Assembly: GCF_029335485.1 (NCBI RefSeq)
Contig: NZ_JARJLM010000464.1
Span: 1 to 64,000, forward strand
Source: Cupriavidus basilensis
Lineage (GTDB): Bacteria > Pseudomonadota > Gammaproteobacteria > Burkholderiales > Burkholderiaceae
DNA length: 64,000 nucleotides
Direction: 5' to 3'
Shown here: in pieces, positions 25,550 to 34,693 of the stretch
Numbering within the stretch: position 1 is the first letter of the stretch
How the letters are laid out: every line of letters starts with the position of its first letter
Translations under genes and position numbers: made by a program
The notes under the pieces: model-generated
What the model saw: only the letters and a program-made list of their open reading frames with translations
What the model was told of the DNA's origin: nothing
Databases searched by the model: none

Positions 25550-26745
25550 CAGGAACGGCCCCGCAGATCGAAGAGCTGCTGAATCATCTCATTGGTTGCA
25601 TTGATGATCTGCGACGATGCCTGGAAACCGCGCTGCACCAGAATCAGATCGCCAAATTCCTGCGAGAGATCGACGTTCGAAGCTTCGAACGAGGCGCCCG
25701 TCACCTTGCCCGCCCCATCCTTGCCGCTCGCGGCGATCGCCGGCGCACCGGCACCGATGTACTCCACCAGACCGTGGCCAAGCTGGTTGATGGCTTCCGG
25801 ACGCGGAAACCGCGCGACCGCGACCGTACCGACCGTCGCCTTCTGCCCGTTGGAGTAATTCAGCACGATGCTGCCGGTGTCGTCGAGCGCGATGGTGCTG
25901 ATAGTGCCATGCCCATAACCGTCCTTTTCCGCGACGCGCACGTCGGAACTCGTGCCGAGCGGCTGATTTGTGACGCTCGTGAAATCGAATACCACTTTCT
26001 GCGGCGTGGTGCCAAGGCGCAGCGAAATCGTTGTCGCTTCGCGGCCTGGCATCGGCAACATGCCGATGAATTCCAGCTCACCCTGGCCCACGGTGGAGCT
26101 GCTTTCGTCGAGCACCAGAACGTCCATCCTCCCTGCGATGGCACTTTTCTTGAATTGGATCGACATGACGCGCCGGCCGCCGTTGACATCAAATATCTCA
26201 ACGTTCGAGATGGTGGCAATTACATCGGTCGGCGTTGGTGTGCTCGGTGGCGTGGACGTGATGTTGCCGGTGAGACGCAGGCTGGAAGTTGCCTTGGGCG
26301 GATTGTTGCGCAGGCTCTCCACTGAGGCGGATTTGACCGAGTTGCTGCCATCATAGATGCCCAGCGCCCTGCCGGTCTCGCGATCCACGATCTTGCCAGA
26401 ATCAGCCACCGTAAACCGCGCCGTCCGCGTATAACGGTTACCTTCCTCTCCTTGCAGCACGAGATATCCGTCGCCGCCGACTGCGAAGTCGAGCTGCCCG
26501 TCAGAGCCGCGGATGTCGCCCTGGCGCATGTTGAAGTGCGTGCCGGAGAAGCTCACTCCCGCGCCGCGTACCGGCTGGCGCGTCGCCGCGCCAGGGTAGG
26601 CCTCAGGATAGACGAGCTCATTGAACTGTAGCACCGACGACTTGAAGCCCGGCGTGTTCAAGTTCGCCACGTTGTTGCTAATGGTCTTCAGGCCGCCGGA
26701 AAAAGCATTCAGGCCGCTCAAACCACTGAAAATTGCACCCAGCAT
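25549..26745 (-). CDS. flgE: Flagellar hook protein FlgE
   Basis: 398 residues. The N-terminal rod-type segment (FSGLSGLNAFSGGLKTISNNVANLNTPGFKSS), FlgE-specific middle (DGQLDFAVGGDGYLVL with DIRGSDGQL) and C-terminal heptad segment (ASNVDLSQEFGDLILVQRGFQASSQIINATNEM) are all present. It polymerises into the hook. It follows flgD as usual and touches the fliM start. Presence of a complete hook protein means the structure should extend beyond the outer membrane although no filament proteins are encoded nearby. Confidence 0.92.
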   Translation of the reverse strand: MLGAIFSGLSGLNAFSGGLKTISNNVANLNTPGFKSSVLQFNELVYPEAYPGAATRQPVRGAGVSFSGTHFNMRQGDIRGSDGQLDFAVGGDGYLVLQGEEGNRYTRTARFTVADSGKIVDRETGRALGIYDGSNSVKSASVESLRNNPPKATSSLRLTGNITSTPPSTPTPTDVIATISNVEIFDVNGGRRVMSIQFKKSAIAGRMDVLVLDESSSTVGQGELEFIGMLPMPGREATTISLRLGTTPQKVVFDFTSVTNQPLGTSSDVRVAEKDGYGHGTISTIALDDTGSIVLNYSNGQKATVGTVAVARFPRPEAINQLGHGLVEYIGAGAPAIAASGKDGAGKVTGASFEASNVDLSQEFGDLILVQRGFQASSQIINATNEMIQQLFDLRGRS

Positions 26746-26762
26746 GGTGTTCTCCTTGATCC

Positions 26763-27170
26763 TCAGCGTACCTGGGTAATCTGCGACAGCAGGATGTTCG
26801 GCACGACCTGGCCGTCCGGCGTCTGCAGCGTCAGTTCCTGCTGGTTCCGGTTGAATGCGACGGCCGATACGGTGCCGGTCAGCGTGCTCGAATTGACGGT
26901 GACGTCGACCTTCTTGCCGAGCAGGCTGATCGCCTGGGTCGATGCCTGTACGGACAGCAGCGTCTCGATGCGCTCGGTCTGCTGGCGCGTCTGCTCAAGT
27001 GTGGTGAATTGCGCCAGCTGGGACACGAACTCGAAGTTGTCCATTGGCTTGAGCGGATCCTGATAGGTCAGCTGCGTCAAGATGATCTTGAGCAGGGACT
27101 GGATGTCCAGCCCCAGCGCCTGTGACCGCGTATCGGCGCTGGCAATTGCACCAATCGACTCTCCTGCCAT
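26763..27170 (-). CDS. flgD: Hook cap protein FlgD, minimal form
   Basis: 135 residues; many FlgD proteins are 220 or more. The conserved N-terminal region is complete: LGLDIQSLLKIILTQLTYQDPLKPMDNFEFVSQLAQFTTLEQ, followed by a short FlgD beta region (VDVTVNSSTLTGTVSAVAFN, ELTLQTPDGQVVPNILLSQI). The Tudor/Fn3-like domains of larger FlgDs are reduced. It caps the growing hook. It is located between fliK and flgE with short gaps. Confidence 0.88.
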   Translation of the reverse strand: MAGESIGAIASADTRSQALGLDIQSLLKIILTQLTYQDPLKPMDNFEFVSQLAQFTTLEQTRQQTERIETLLSVQASTQAISLLGKKVDVTVNSSTLTGTVSAVAFNRNQQELTLQTPDGQVVPNILLSQITQVR

Positions 27171-27183
27171 TGTCTTGCTCCTT

Positions 27184-27834
27184 CTACGGCCGCCCGCGTT
27201 CGTCGCGGCGGCCGTTGATCATCAATGCATACGTATCCAGCCCATGCCGCGCCAGTTCACCGGCGATGCGCTCCCGCAGCGACACATCGCCTTCGTCCCC
27301 TTCGCGCATCACGTGCGCCACCACGACGGTCGGCTGCGTCACGCCATCATCGATACGCACAGCTAGGTCGCCGCGGCGAGCTCGGGAACGCCAGGGCACG
27401 CCGGCAGCCTCCCGCGGCAATGCCGCCGCGCGTGTCACATCGTCAATGCTGCCGCCTTCAGCCGATGGCTGAAAGACGTGCATTGCGATCGCACTTTGCA
27501 TCTGCGGCCTTGCCACCGTCCCACTGCCAGCGATGGCCCGCTGCCCGATGCCTGCCGGTATGGCCGTCGGCTGGCGTACCGCATTGGTCGGCATGGCCTC
27601 CCCCGTGGACTCGATCGCTTGCGCAACCACATGAGCCGCTGGGATTCCCACCTGTGCCGTTACGGCAGCCGCACCCGGTCCCCGCATGGAAATGGCGCGC
27701 ACAACCGGCTCCAGCATTCGCTCCGCTTGGGCCAGCTGTTGCTGAAACGAGCCATTCGCCGCGTCGGACACCCTGCGGGCTGCTCCGTCGCCAGGCTTCG
27801 TCAGGCTGCCTTCCGGAACGATGCGCATTGTCAT
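27184..27834 (-). CDS. fliK: FliK-like hook-length control protein
   Basis: About 216 residues, starting at ATG 27834, which overlaps the fliJ stop (ATGA). Low-complexity, Ala/Arg/Gln-rich, with a C-terminal part (VRIDDGVTQPTVVVAHVMREGDEGDVSLRERIAGELARHGLDTYALMINGRR) that may be a reduced Flg_hook switch domain. FliK is normally 350-450 residues. The assignment relies on position between fliJ and flgD and on composition, so it is moderate. It would measure hook length and switch FlhB specificity. Confidence 0.6.
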   Translation of the reverse strand: MTMRIVPEGSLTKPGDGAARRVSDAANGSFQQQLAQAERMLEPVVRAISMRGPGAAAVTAQVGIPAAHVVAQAIESTGEAMPTNAVRQPTAIPAGIGQRAIAGSGTVARPQMQSAIAMHVFQPSAEGGSIDDVTRAAALPREAAGVPWRSRARRGDLAVRIDDGVTQPTVVVAHVMREGDEGDVSLRERIAGELARHGLDTYALMINGRRDERGRP

Positions 27835-28283
27835 TGCGCCCTCCATCTCAGTAGCGCATAGGACTCGATGGCACGGTCGAGTTGCGTCCCCCGGATATCG
27901 CGTAGCGCATCGCGTGCATCCGCCAGCAAGTCATCCGTGATATCGACCTGATGCAGTGCAGCCCGGCAGCTGGCTTCTGCCTCAGCCAGTGCCGTACGTG
28001 CATCCGTATGGCTGCGCTCCGCCTCCCGCACGGCAGCCGCGTACCGCAGCGACAGGCGCACCGCATTCGCCAGACATGCCGGATCGAGCACGGCACCCGC
28101 GCGCGCGCGCGCAACGTCTTCGTCGGCCGTCTGTGCCGCCGCGGCCCGCGCATCGTCCAGCAGCGCTAAGGTCAGGCTGGCCTCATTGGAACGCGCAATC
28201 GTCTTCGCACGGGCGCCAGCCGCCTGTGCCTGTCGGACGGCCCGAACGGCCGTCAATTGTTCGACCAGTTCGGGCGTGCTCAT
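27831..28283 (-). CDS. fliJ: Flagellar export chaperone FliJ
   Basis: 150 residues, almost entirely helical with heptads (ELVEQLTAVRAVRQAQAAGARAKTIARSNEASLTLALLDDARAA), the expected antiparallel coiled coil. FliJ sits in the centre of the FliI hexamer and links it to FlhA. It overlaps the fliI stop. Sequence conservation of FliJ is always low; position immediately after fliI makes the call. Confidence 0.8.
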   Translation of the reverse strand: MSTPELVEQLTAVRAVRQAQAAGARAKTIARSNEASLTLALLDDARAAAAQTADEDVARARAGAVLDPACLANAVRLSLRYAAAVREAERSHTDARTALAEAEASCRAALHQVDITDDLLADARDALRDIRGTQLDRAIESYALLRWRAQ

Positions 28284-29635
28284 GACCTGTGCCCTTCGAG
28301 CAGATACTTTAGCTGAACAACGGCCTCGGTACGCCCCGTCCGCACATCGGGCGATTGCCGCAGGAACGCGTTGAGGCTGTCGCGCAGACGAATCGCGCGA
28401 TCCAGTTCGGGATTTTCGCCAGCTTTGTAGAGACCGGCTTCGACAAGCACCCGCGATTCGTTGTAGATGGACAGCAGGCGTGTGGCATCCGCGGCAGCAG
28501 CGCCTTCGTCCGGAGCAACGACGTGCCGAAACAGCCGGCTCATGCTGCGCGATACGTCGATCGCCGGATAATGCCCCTGTTCCGCCAGCTTGCGCGACAG
28601 CACGATATGCCCGTCGAGCAGCGCGCGCATCGTATCGGCCAGTGGGTCGTCAGCGTTGTCCGACTCGGTGAGGACCGTCATGATCGCAGTAATCGCGCCA
28701 CCATCCTGGAAGGCCCCGCACCGCTCCACAACGCGCGGCAACGCGGCGAACACCCCCGGCGTATAGGCACGCGCGGTGGGTGGCTCGCCCGCGGCGAGGC
28801 CGATCTCGCGCAGCGCCATCGCGTAACGGGTGACGGAGTCCAGCATGAACAGCACGCGACCTCCGGTGTCGCGCAGATACTCGGCAACAGTCAGTGCGGC
28901 AAGCACACTGCGCGCGCGCATCACGGCCGATTGGTCGGAGGTCGCCACGACCATCACGGAGCGGGCGCGGTCCTCCGCGGACAGATTGTGCTGCCAGAAT
29001 TCCTGCGCCTCCCTGCCGCGCTCGCCTACCAGGCAGAGCACGCAGCAGTCGGCTTCCGTATTCGCTGCAATGGTGGACAGGAGAGTCGACTTGCCAACCC
29101 CGCTGCCAGCAAAGATGCCGACGCGCTGCCCGACGGCCAGCGTGAGCAGCGTATCGATGGCGCGCACACCGGTCTCGATCGGCTTGTCGGCACGGGCGCG
29201 CGCCAGCGGGTTGCCGACCGTGCCGTGCAGAGGACGATGCTCGCTAGGCGCCATTGCAGGGCCGCCATCGATTGCCCGCCCGAGTGCGTCGATCACGCGG
29301 CCGAGCATTTCGGGGCCAACCGCCATATCCGCGCCTTGGCTGACAGCCGCCACGCGCGCGCCCACATGGACGCCGCCGATACCGGTGTAAGGCACGAGCG
29401 TCACACGACCCATATCGACACCTGCGATTTCGGCAATCACGCTGCCGCTGGCCAGCTGGATCTCGCACAGCGAACCGACCGGGAGCCCCGGACCGTCTGC
29501 CTCGAGAAAGGTTGGCATCACGCGCGTGACGCGGCCTTCGTAGGCGCGCAGATCCAGCGCCTGTATACGAGCGAGAATGGCCTGCGAGTCCGGGGCGTCG
29601 CATCGGCACGTGGATGGCATGGGCGCGGGCGTCAT
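28280..29635 (-). CDS. fliI: Flagellar export ATPase FliI
   Basis: 451 residues from ATG 29635, overlapping the fliH stop as ATGA; the longer open frame is not needed. Walker A GSGVGKST is at 177-184, with the Walker B region (GRVLFMLDSVTRYAMALREIGLAAGEPP) and the family signature SVFAALPRVVERCG-like FAALPRVVERCG. N-terminal beta-barrel at about 30-105. All ATPase residues appear intact, so energised export is expected. Ends with a C-terminal domain of normal length. Confidence 0.95.
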   Translation of the reverse strand: MTPAPMPSTCRCDAPDSQAILARIQALDLRAYEGRVTRVMPTFLEADGPGLPVGSLCEIQLASGSVIAEIAGVDMGRVTLVPYTGIGGVHVGARVAAVSQGADMAVGPEMLGRVIDALGRAIDGGPAMAPSEHRPLHGTVGNPLARARADKPIETGVRAIDTLLTLAVGQRVGIFAGSGVGKSTLLSTIAANTEADCCVLCLVGERGREAQEFWQHNLSAEDRARSVMVVATSDQSAVMRARSVLAALTVAEYLRDTGGRVLFMLDSVTRYAMALREIGLAAGEPPTARAYTPGVFAALPRVVERCGAFQDGGAITAIMTVLTESDNADDPLADTMRALLDGHIVLSRKLAEQGHYPAIDVSRSMSRLFRHVVAPDEGAAAADATRLLSIYNESRVLVEAGLYKAGENPELDRAIRLRDSLNAFLRQSPDVRTGRTEAVVQLKYLLEGHRS

Positions 29636-30456
29636 GTCTCCTCCTCCAGCAGATCGCCCAAGGCCTGCCGCAATTTTCCTATCTGCGCGGGAAGGCTGAG
29701 ATCGATACTTCCGAGCCGCAGCTTGAGCACGCAGTGTCCGGCCGAAGCATTGGCATCGATATGACATGCAATGCGATCCAATGGCAGAGCCGCGCCGACG
29801 GCAATACGCAATGCCCCTTCATCGGCGAAATCCCTGGCGGAAACGGTCAGAGCAAGAACCGTCGAGGCCTCGATGTCGGCCAAACTGGCATTCACGGCGC
29901 CTGCCACGAGGTCGCGCCGGTTTGTTGCATCGCCAGCGATTTTTTCGATGGCGCCCAGCGCAACCGATACGGCGAATGCCGATGTCTCTTGCATGCGCTC
30001 GTCCAATGTCTCGCGAAATGCCTGCAATGCCTCGACGAGGCTGCGCGTGCGAGCTGCATCGTCGCGTATAGCAGCCGTTGCGCCGTCTCGCAAGCCGGCC
30101 TTGTGGCCGTCTTTGTGACCTTCCTCGTAGCCTTCGTTCCGACCCTTGGCGTATGAAGCCCGGGCCTCGCCCGCCACACGGGCACTCATCTTCGCGTCGC
30201 TCTCGGCCAACGCTGAACGGGCAGCGATCAACTCGTTCTTCAGCAGATCGAGCTCGGCCAGCAAGGATGGTCCCGCAAGGTGCATCACAGATGGCTGCCC
30301 TGAAGCCGAAGGGGCGGAATGTGGGCCTTGGAACGCGGCGTTGCCTTTGGTGGTGGCTGCCACCACGGGTGCAGCGTTCGGCATTTCCCGGCGCGCGCCG
30401 GCCCTCACACGCTCTTCGGCGTGGCGGACGGTCTGCGCCTTGAGCAACCGCATCAT
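29632..30456 (-). CDS. fliH: Flagellar assembly protein FliH
   Basis: About 274 residues from ATG 30456, overlapping the previous stop. A long central helix holds the GxxxG/AxxxG-type repeat typical of FliH (ASYAKGRNEGYEEGHKDGHKAGLRDG, about 130-160), followed by the C-terminal FliI-binding domain (TDR-like NRRDLVAGAVNASLADIEAS and VLKLRLGSIDLSLPAQI). FliH is the stator of the ATPase and docks it on FliN. The N-terminal tail is longer than usual. Confidence 0.88.
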   Translation of the reverse strand: MMRLLKAQTVRHAEERVRAGARREMPNAAPVVAATTKGNAAFQGPHSAPSASGQPSVMHLAGPSLLAELDLLKNELIAARSALAESDAKMSARVAGEARASYAKGRNEGYEEGHKDGHKAGLRDGATAAIRDDAARTRSLVEALQAFRETLDERMQETSAFAVSVALGAIEKIAGDATNRRDLVAGAVNASLADIEASTVLALTVSARDFADEGALRIAVGAALPLDRIACHIDANASAGHCVLKLRLGSIDLSLPAQIGKLRQALGDLLEEET

Positions 30457-30989
30457 GCGCTCCTTGCAAAAGACCGGGCGCCGGCCAGCAACCGCCGAAG
30501 CCATGAGCCGCCCTGCGGGGCTGCGTTCGCCTGCGTTATTGGTGAAACGGGCGCATCACACACAGCTTCGATTTCTTCGGCCAATGCGCGTGCAACCATC
30601 GGCGTGACGCGGGTACAGTCGGCAAGCCGTACGATCGCATCGCGCCGTGCCGGCGGAAACGCGGCGAGATGACGTGCCCGTTGTGCCGGTGCCAATGGCG
30701 CCAGCAGCGCGGCGACGATTCGATCCGGATATGCGGCGGCCCCACAACCAGCCTTGCTGCCGTCGGGTTCGAACACGCCAGCGAGGCATAAGTCAGCAGG
30801 CTCGAGTTGCGCCTTGAAAGCATTGTCATCAGCGCCTGCTGTCTGCATTTCCTGCAACAGCGAGACAACCGCTTCCCGGTCGCTCGGGGGTAACCCCTCA
30901 AGGATGGCGCGCTTGTCTTCCTCTGCCAGTTCGGCAAGGCTTAGCACAACACGGCGAAGCTGTGCGGAAGGGTTGCCGGGCGCGTTCAT
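30453..30989 (-). CDS. Short protein in the fliG position, no motor domain
   Basis: 178 residues; FliG is normally about 330-350. The N-terminal half (LRRVVLSLAELAEEDKRAILEGLPPSDREAVVSLLQEM) resembles a FliG N-terminal domain that binds FliF, and LLAPLAPAQRARHLAAFPPARRDAIVRLADC resembles a FliG-middle armadillo-type helix pair. The C-terminal domain with the charged torque helix and the EHPQ motif is absent; the remaining tail is WLRRLLAGARSF. It overlaps fliF upstream and fliH downstream with ATGA-type junctions, so it is a maintained gene and not a broken end. Probably an MS-ring to C-ring adaptor. Confidence 0.6.
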   Translation of the reverse strand: MNAPGNPSAQLRRVVLSLAELAEEDKRAILEGLPPSDREAVVSLLQEMQTAGADDNAFKAQLEPADLCLAGVFEPDGSKAGCGAAAYPDRIVAALLAPLAPAQRARHLAAFPPARRDAIVRLADCTRVTPMVARALAEEIEAVCDAPVSPITQANAAPQGGSWLRRLLAGARSFARSA

Positions 30990-32425
30990 TGCGACACCGC
31001 CTCCTTGCCAAGCAGCTCCTGCAGGCGACGCGTATAGGCATCGCGCTCCTCGCGCGTCAGACGGCGTGGCGCGCCATCGGCATCGCGCCGCTTGCCGCCG
31101 AAGGCAACACCGGCGGCAAAGACGATCGCAAGCAGGGCCAGGCCCGCCAGGACAACCACGATCTTCCTCGGCATGTCAAGCGAAGAAGGCCCGACCGGCG
31201 AAGCGGACATAATCTCCTCCTCGACGAATTCGGACTGAGAAGACGGGGCCGTAGCCGGCGCAGCCGGCAGCGCCGGCGTGGCCAGTTGTGGAAAACCTTC
31301 CCGCACCGCGACGGACACGGTATCGCCCCGCGACGTGTTCAATCCGACCGCTGCGGACGCCAACTCCTGCACCTTACTGAGCGCGACTACGCCCGGCGGC
31401 GCATTGAGCACCACGGCAACCGACAGGCGGCGGATCGACCCCGGCTCGGTCACCGCCTGCTCCACGCGGCGCGACGTTTCTTCGACACCCGTCTCGGCGG
31501 AAATCGCCTTGGCACGTGGGATGCGTGCGGGTTCGATCAGAGACGAATTCGCGTCGGTACCGGCTTCGGACGCGGGACGTATGGCAGACACGACGGGACG
31601 ACGCGTCCGCGTCACTTCATTCGACACCTGCAACCGGTCATAGTTGACCTGCACGTCCACCGCAACCGATGCGAGCTGCTTGCCGACCAGCGAACCAAGC
31701 TGCTCGCGCACCTTGCCGGCGTAGTAGCGTTCCAACTCGGCTTTCAACTCCAACTTCGGATCCGAGATCATGGCAGCGGCCGCCCCTTCGCCTCCGGCCG
31801 TGAGCCGCTGATCCGTCACCGTGACTTCGGCGGGATCCAACTCCGGGATCGCTGCGCCAACCAAGCGCTGGATGCTGCGGATGCGGGAAGTGGAGAGCAC
31901 AGTGCCTTCGCGCGTCGAGACTACGATCGAGGCCTTCGGGCGGCTGGCGTTCTTGCGGAAGATGGAGGCTTCGGGAATCGCGAGATGCACGCGCGCGCTC
32001 TCGATCTCTCGCAGGCTGAGAATCGTACGGGTCAGTTCGCCCTGCAAGGCGCGCTGGTAATTCACCTTCTGCGTGAACTCGGTCATGCCAAGATCGGAAT
32101 TGTTGAACAGCTCGAACCCGACGCTGCCCTTGAGTGGGATGTCCTCGCTCATCACCCGCAGCCGCGCTGCGTGAACATTTTCCTGCGGTACGAGAATGGT
32201 CGAGCCGCCGTCTGCCAGACGATAGGGTGTCTTTTCTTTCTCGAGATGCCGGACGATGGCAGCCGCATCCGCCGGCTTGAGCCCGGAGAACAGCAGTCCA
32301 TAAGTCGGACGCCATACGATGTAGGCGACCACCAGCAGGACGACGAGTAACGCCATCACCGCGAACGTGATGGCCAGTTGTTGACCGCGCGGACGATCAC
32401 GAAGAAAACCGGAAAAAGTTGCCAC
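30986..32425 (-). CDS. fliF: MS-ring protein FliF
   Basis: 479 residues against about 550-580 usually. It has a first transmembrane helix (LAITFAVMALLVVLLVVAYIVW), the YscJ/FliF ring-building domains (DAAAIVRHLEKEKTPYRLADGG, GSVGFELFNNSDLGMTEFTQKVNYQRALQGELTRTI, ARVHLAIPEASIF), FliF C-domain, then a second helix (IVVVLAGLALLAIVFAAGVAFG). The cytoplasmic tail after it is only about 38 residues (RRLTREERDAYTRRLQELLG), so the FliG-binding tail is altered, in line with the shortened FliG-position protein next to it. Confidence 0.92.
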   Translation of the reverse strand: MATFSGFLRDRPRGQQLAITFAVMALLVVLLVVAYIVWRPTYGLLFSGLKPADAAAIVRHLEKEKTPYRLADGGSTILVPQENVHAARLRVMSEDIPLKGSVGFELFNNSDLGMTEFTQKVNYQRALQGELTRTILSLREIESARVHLAIPEASIFRKNASRPKASIVVSTREGTVLSTSRIRSIQRLVGAAIPELDPAEVTVTDQRLTAGGEGAAAAMISDPKLELKAELERYYAGKVREQLGSLVGKQLASVAVDVQVNYDRLQVSNEVTRTRRPVVSAIRPASEAGTDANSSLIEPARIPRAKAISAETGVEETSRRVEQAVTEPGSIRRLSVAVVLNAPPGVVALSKVQELASAAVGLNTSRGDTVSVAVREGFPQLATPALPAAPATAPSSQSEFVEEEIMSASPVGPSSLDMPRKIVVVLAGLALLAIVFAAGVAFGGKRRDADGAPRRLTREERDAYTRRLQELLGKEAVSQ

Positions 32426-32437
32426 GGGTATGCCGCC

Positions 32438-32773
32438 TTACATCTGCATGCGCATGAGTTCCTGATAGCCTTCGACCAGCCGCGAGCGCACCTGCAGCGC
32501 GAATTGCATGGTCAATCGGGCTTCCTCAAGCGCGAGCATGACCTGGTGCGGTGGCAGGTCTCCGCCAAGCGAGAATCGCCGCACCATGTCCTCGGCCTGC
32601 GACGACGTGACGTCGAGACGCTCTACGCCGCCGAGCAGCATGTCGGCAAAGCCTTGCCGGTCCGCAGGGGCAGCTGCCGGCGAGGCGGGCGTGGACCCGG
32701 CGGCCGATGCCGCACCGATACCAATTGCTTGAAGTGCAACTGCGACTGCTTCGATACCTGCGACGCTCATCAT
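32438..32773 (-). CDS. fliE: Rod-MS-ring junction protein FliE
   Basis: 111 residues with the FliE C-terminal pattern: FADMLLGGVERLDVTSSQAEDMVRRFSLGGDLPPHQVMLALEEARLTMQFALQVRSRLVEGYQELMRMQM. That ending is diagnostic. FliE links the MS ring to the proximal rod. Its start overlaps the flgC stop. Normal length. Confidence 0.95.
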   Translation of the reverse strand: MMSVAGIEAVAVALQAIGIGAASAAGSTPASPAAAPADRQGFADMLLGGVERLDVTSSQAEDMVRRFSLGGDLPPHQVMLALEEARLTMQFALQVRSRLVEGYQELMRMQM

Positions 32774-33207
32774 CCCCTGCTCCCGATTTCTAGCGCCTTG
32801 GTGTACATCTGCTTCGCTGCGTTGGCCATGGCGACGTTGGCTTCGTAGATCCGCAGGCTCTTAACCATCAGCGTCATCTCGCCGGCATGGTCAACGCCGG
32901 GGTAGGCAACGAAACCGTTGGCATCCGCGTGCGGATGGCTGGGCTCGTGCACCATCCGTGGCGGCACGCGCAGGCGCTCCACGCCATAGACCTGCACGCC
33001 GGACAGCCCTGTCGGACCTCCCAGACGGCGGGGCTCTTCCAGCGAAAAGACGGCCTTTGGCCCGGATACAAGCCGCACCGGCTGATACGGCAGCCCGTTG
33101 CCGGTGCGCGTGGTGTTCATGTTTGCGACGTTCTGCGCGATGGTGGTGACGCGGAGCCACTCGACGTCCATGCCGGAACGGCTGATCTCGAAAACGCTGG
33201 CGGTCAT
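32770..33207 (-). CDS. flgC: Proximal rod protein FlgC
   Basis: 145 residues: SVFEISRSGMDVEWLRVTTIAQNVANMNTTRTGNGLPYQPV is the rod-protein N-terminal motif and YPGVDHAGEMTLMVKSLRIYEANVAMANAAKQMYTKALEIG the C-terminal one, both FlgC-type. It builds the rod with FlgB, FlgF and FlgG. Start and stop overlap its neighbours flgB and fliE. Confidence 0.95.
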   Translation of the reverse strand: MTASVFEISRSGMDVEWLRVTTIAQNVANMNTTRTGNGLPYQPVRLVSGPKAVFSLEEPRRLGGPTGLSGVQVYGVERLRVPPRMVHEPSHPHADANGFVAYPGVDHAGEMTLMVKSLRIYEANVAMANAAKQMYTKALEIGSRG

Positions 33208-33575
33208 CGCGAGCGGCCCTCGGTCAATGCTGAGTGATGGAGTTGCAGTGTGCGATCGAGCATAGACACGAGCATCTGGTAGCGAAGCGTGTTTTCGCCA
33301 GCCTTGGAGACTTCGAGATCAGCGCGGAAGTCGCCCTGCGCGGGCTGGGCAACCAGCGTCACAATCGGCTGGAACCCGCGGATGCGCGCCAAGCGCTCGG
33401 ATTCGCTGGCCGGTTCGCGCATCAGCGCGCTGAGCTCCTGCTCGAAGCTCACGGCGTGGAACTGCGGCCGCTCCGCGGTGACGTTCGCGATGTTCTGGGC
33501 GTGGGTGATCTGTCGCGCGAACAGCCCGTCCAGTACCTTGCCCACGAGTTCTGTCGTCAGTGCCATGATCGTCAT
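33204..33575 (-). CDS. flgB: Proximal rod protein FlgB
   Basis: About 123 residues. The motif ARQITHAQNIANVTAERPQFHAVSFEQELSAL corresponds to the FlgB N-terminal ANIANADTPxYKA-type motif in altered form, and LRYQMLVSMLDRTLQLHHSALTEGR is the usual FlgB end. ATG 33575 overlaps the flgI stop as ATGA; ATG 33566 (MALTTEL) is an alternative. First component of the rod. Confidence 0.9.
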   Translation of the reverse strand: MTIMALTTELVGKVLDGLFARQITHAQNIANVTAERPQFHAVSFEQELSALMREPASESERLARIRGFQPIVTLVAQPAQGDFRADLEVSKAGENTLRYQMLVSMLDRTLQLHHSALTEGRSR

Positions 33576-34693
33576 TGGATGATAAGTTCGGCATGCAAGG
33601 CGCCCGCCGCCTTGAGCGCCTGGAGAATTGCAATGGTGTCTCGGGTACCGACATTCATCTTCGACAGGCCATGCACCAGATCCGATACGGTCGTGTTCGG
33701 GAAGGTCGCTACCGCGGCCTTTGTCTTCTCGTCGACCGTCAGCTTGCTGTTGCCGATGATGAGGCTGCGCACCTCGGGTCCGGCATAGCCGATAAAGTTC
33801 GGCTGCGAGGCGGTGTACTCGGTTTCCACCGTGACGCGGATGTCACCGTGGGACAGCGAGATCGCGTCGATGCGTACATCGCTGCCCGCCACAACCGTCC
33901 CCGTCCGTTCATTGACCACCACCCGAGCATTGCGATCGGGCATCACGGTCAGCCCCTCGATGCGCGCGAGCCACTGGTTCATCTGTGCTCGCGATGCAGG
34001 CGCGCGGATGGCGACGGCGGTTGCGTCCTTCGAATAGGCTGTGTCCCTGCCAAACGCCGCGTTCAGGCGTGCTGCGATGCGCTCGGCCGTGGTAACGTCC
34101 GCATCCTTCAGCACGAAGGTCAAGTAACCGTTGTCGGCCACGATATCGGCCTGGATCGGAATTTCCACGGTGCCGCCGGACGGTACCATGCCGACCGTCG
34201 GGTGATTTTTCTGCACCAAGTTACCGTTGGCCTCGTAGCGGTAGCCGCCGACCGAGACGGGTCCCTGCGCCAATGCGTAGACGCGCTTGTCCGGGGCCTT
34301 GAGCGCAGTCATCATCAGAGAGCCGCCGGCGAGGCTGCGCGCATCGCCGATCGACGTCACGGTCACGTCAAGCTTGTCGCCAACGTTTGCGGTCGGCGGC
34401 AAGCTTGCCGAGATCATCACCACGGCCACGTTGCGACTCTGGACCTGGTCCGCAGGAATCGCAAAGTCGAACTGTGACAGCGCATTGGATAGCGCCTGCC
34501 GGGTCGCGCGGTTGCGCGGCGAATCGCCCGAGCCGGCGAGACCGGTCACGATGCCGTAACCGACCAGCATATTGTCGCGCCAGCCGAGAAAGCGGCCAAG
34601 TTCCTTCAGCCGCACCTCGTTTCCATGCGACGGCACGACCAGCAGCAGCCCAATGGCCAGTAGTGCGAAACGTTTCAGCATGCCACTCACCAT
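33572..34693 (-). CDS. flgI: P-ring protein FlgI
   Basis: About 373 residues with a signal peptide (FALLAIGLLLVVPSHG) and the FlgI family core: EVRLKELGRFLGWRDNMLVGYGIVTGLAGSGDSPRN, NVAVVMISASLPP, GGSLMMTALKAPDKRVYALAQGPVSVGG, and a KMNVGTRDTIAILQALKAAGALHAELIIQ ending. It forms the periplasmic P-ring bushing around the rod. ATG 34693 overlaps the flgH stop; ATG 34681 is possible. Normal length, so the outer rings are retained. Confidence 0.93.
   Translation of the reverse strand: MVSGMLKRFALLAIGLLLVVPSHGNEVRLKELGRFLGWRDNMLVGYGIVTGLAGSGDSPRNRATRQALSNALSQFDFAIPADQVQSRNVAVVMISASLPPTANVGDKLDVTVTSIGDARSLAGGSLMMTALKAPDKRVYALAQGPVSVGGYRYEANGNLVQKNHPTVGMVPSGGTVEIPIQADIVADNGYLTFVLKDADVTTAERIAARLNAAFGRDTAYSKDATAVAIRAPASRAQMNQWLARIEGLTVMPDRNARVVVNERTGTVVAGSDVRIDAISLSHGDIRVTVETEYTASQPNFIGYAGPEVRSLIIGNSKLTVDEKTKAAVATFPNTTVSDLVHGLSKMNVGTRDTIAILQALKAAGALHAELIIQ

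Noticed and set aside
28355..32350. Long plus-strand frames antisense to fliI and fliF.
   Set aside because: Their composition (Arg/His/Gln-rich) is that of antisense frames and the minus strand has unmistakable flagellar genes.
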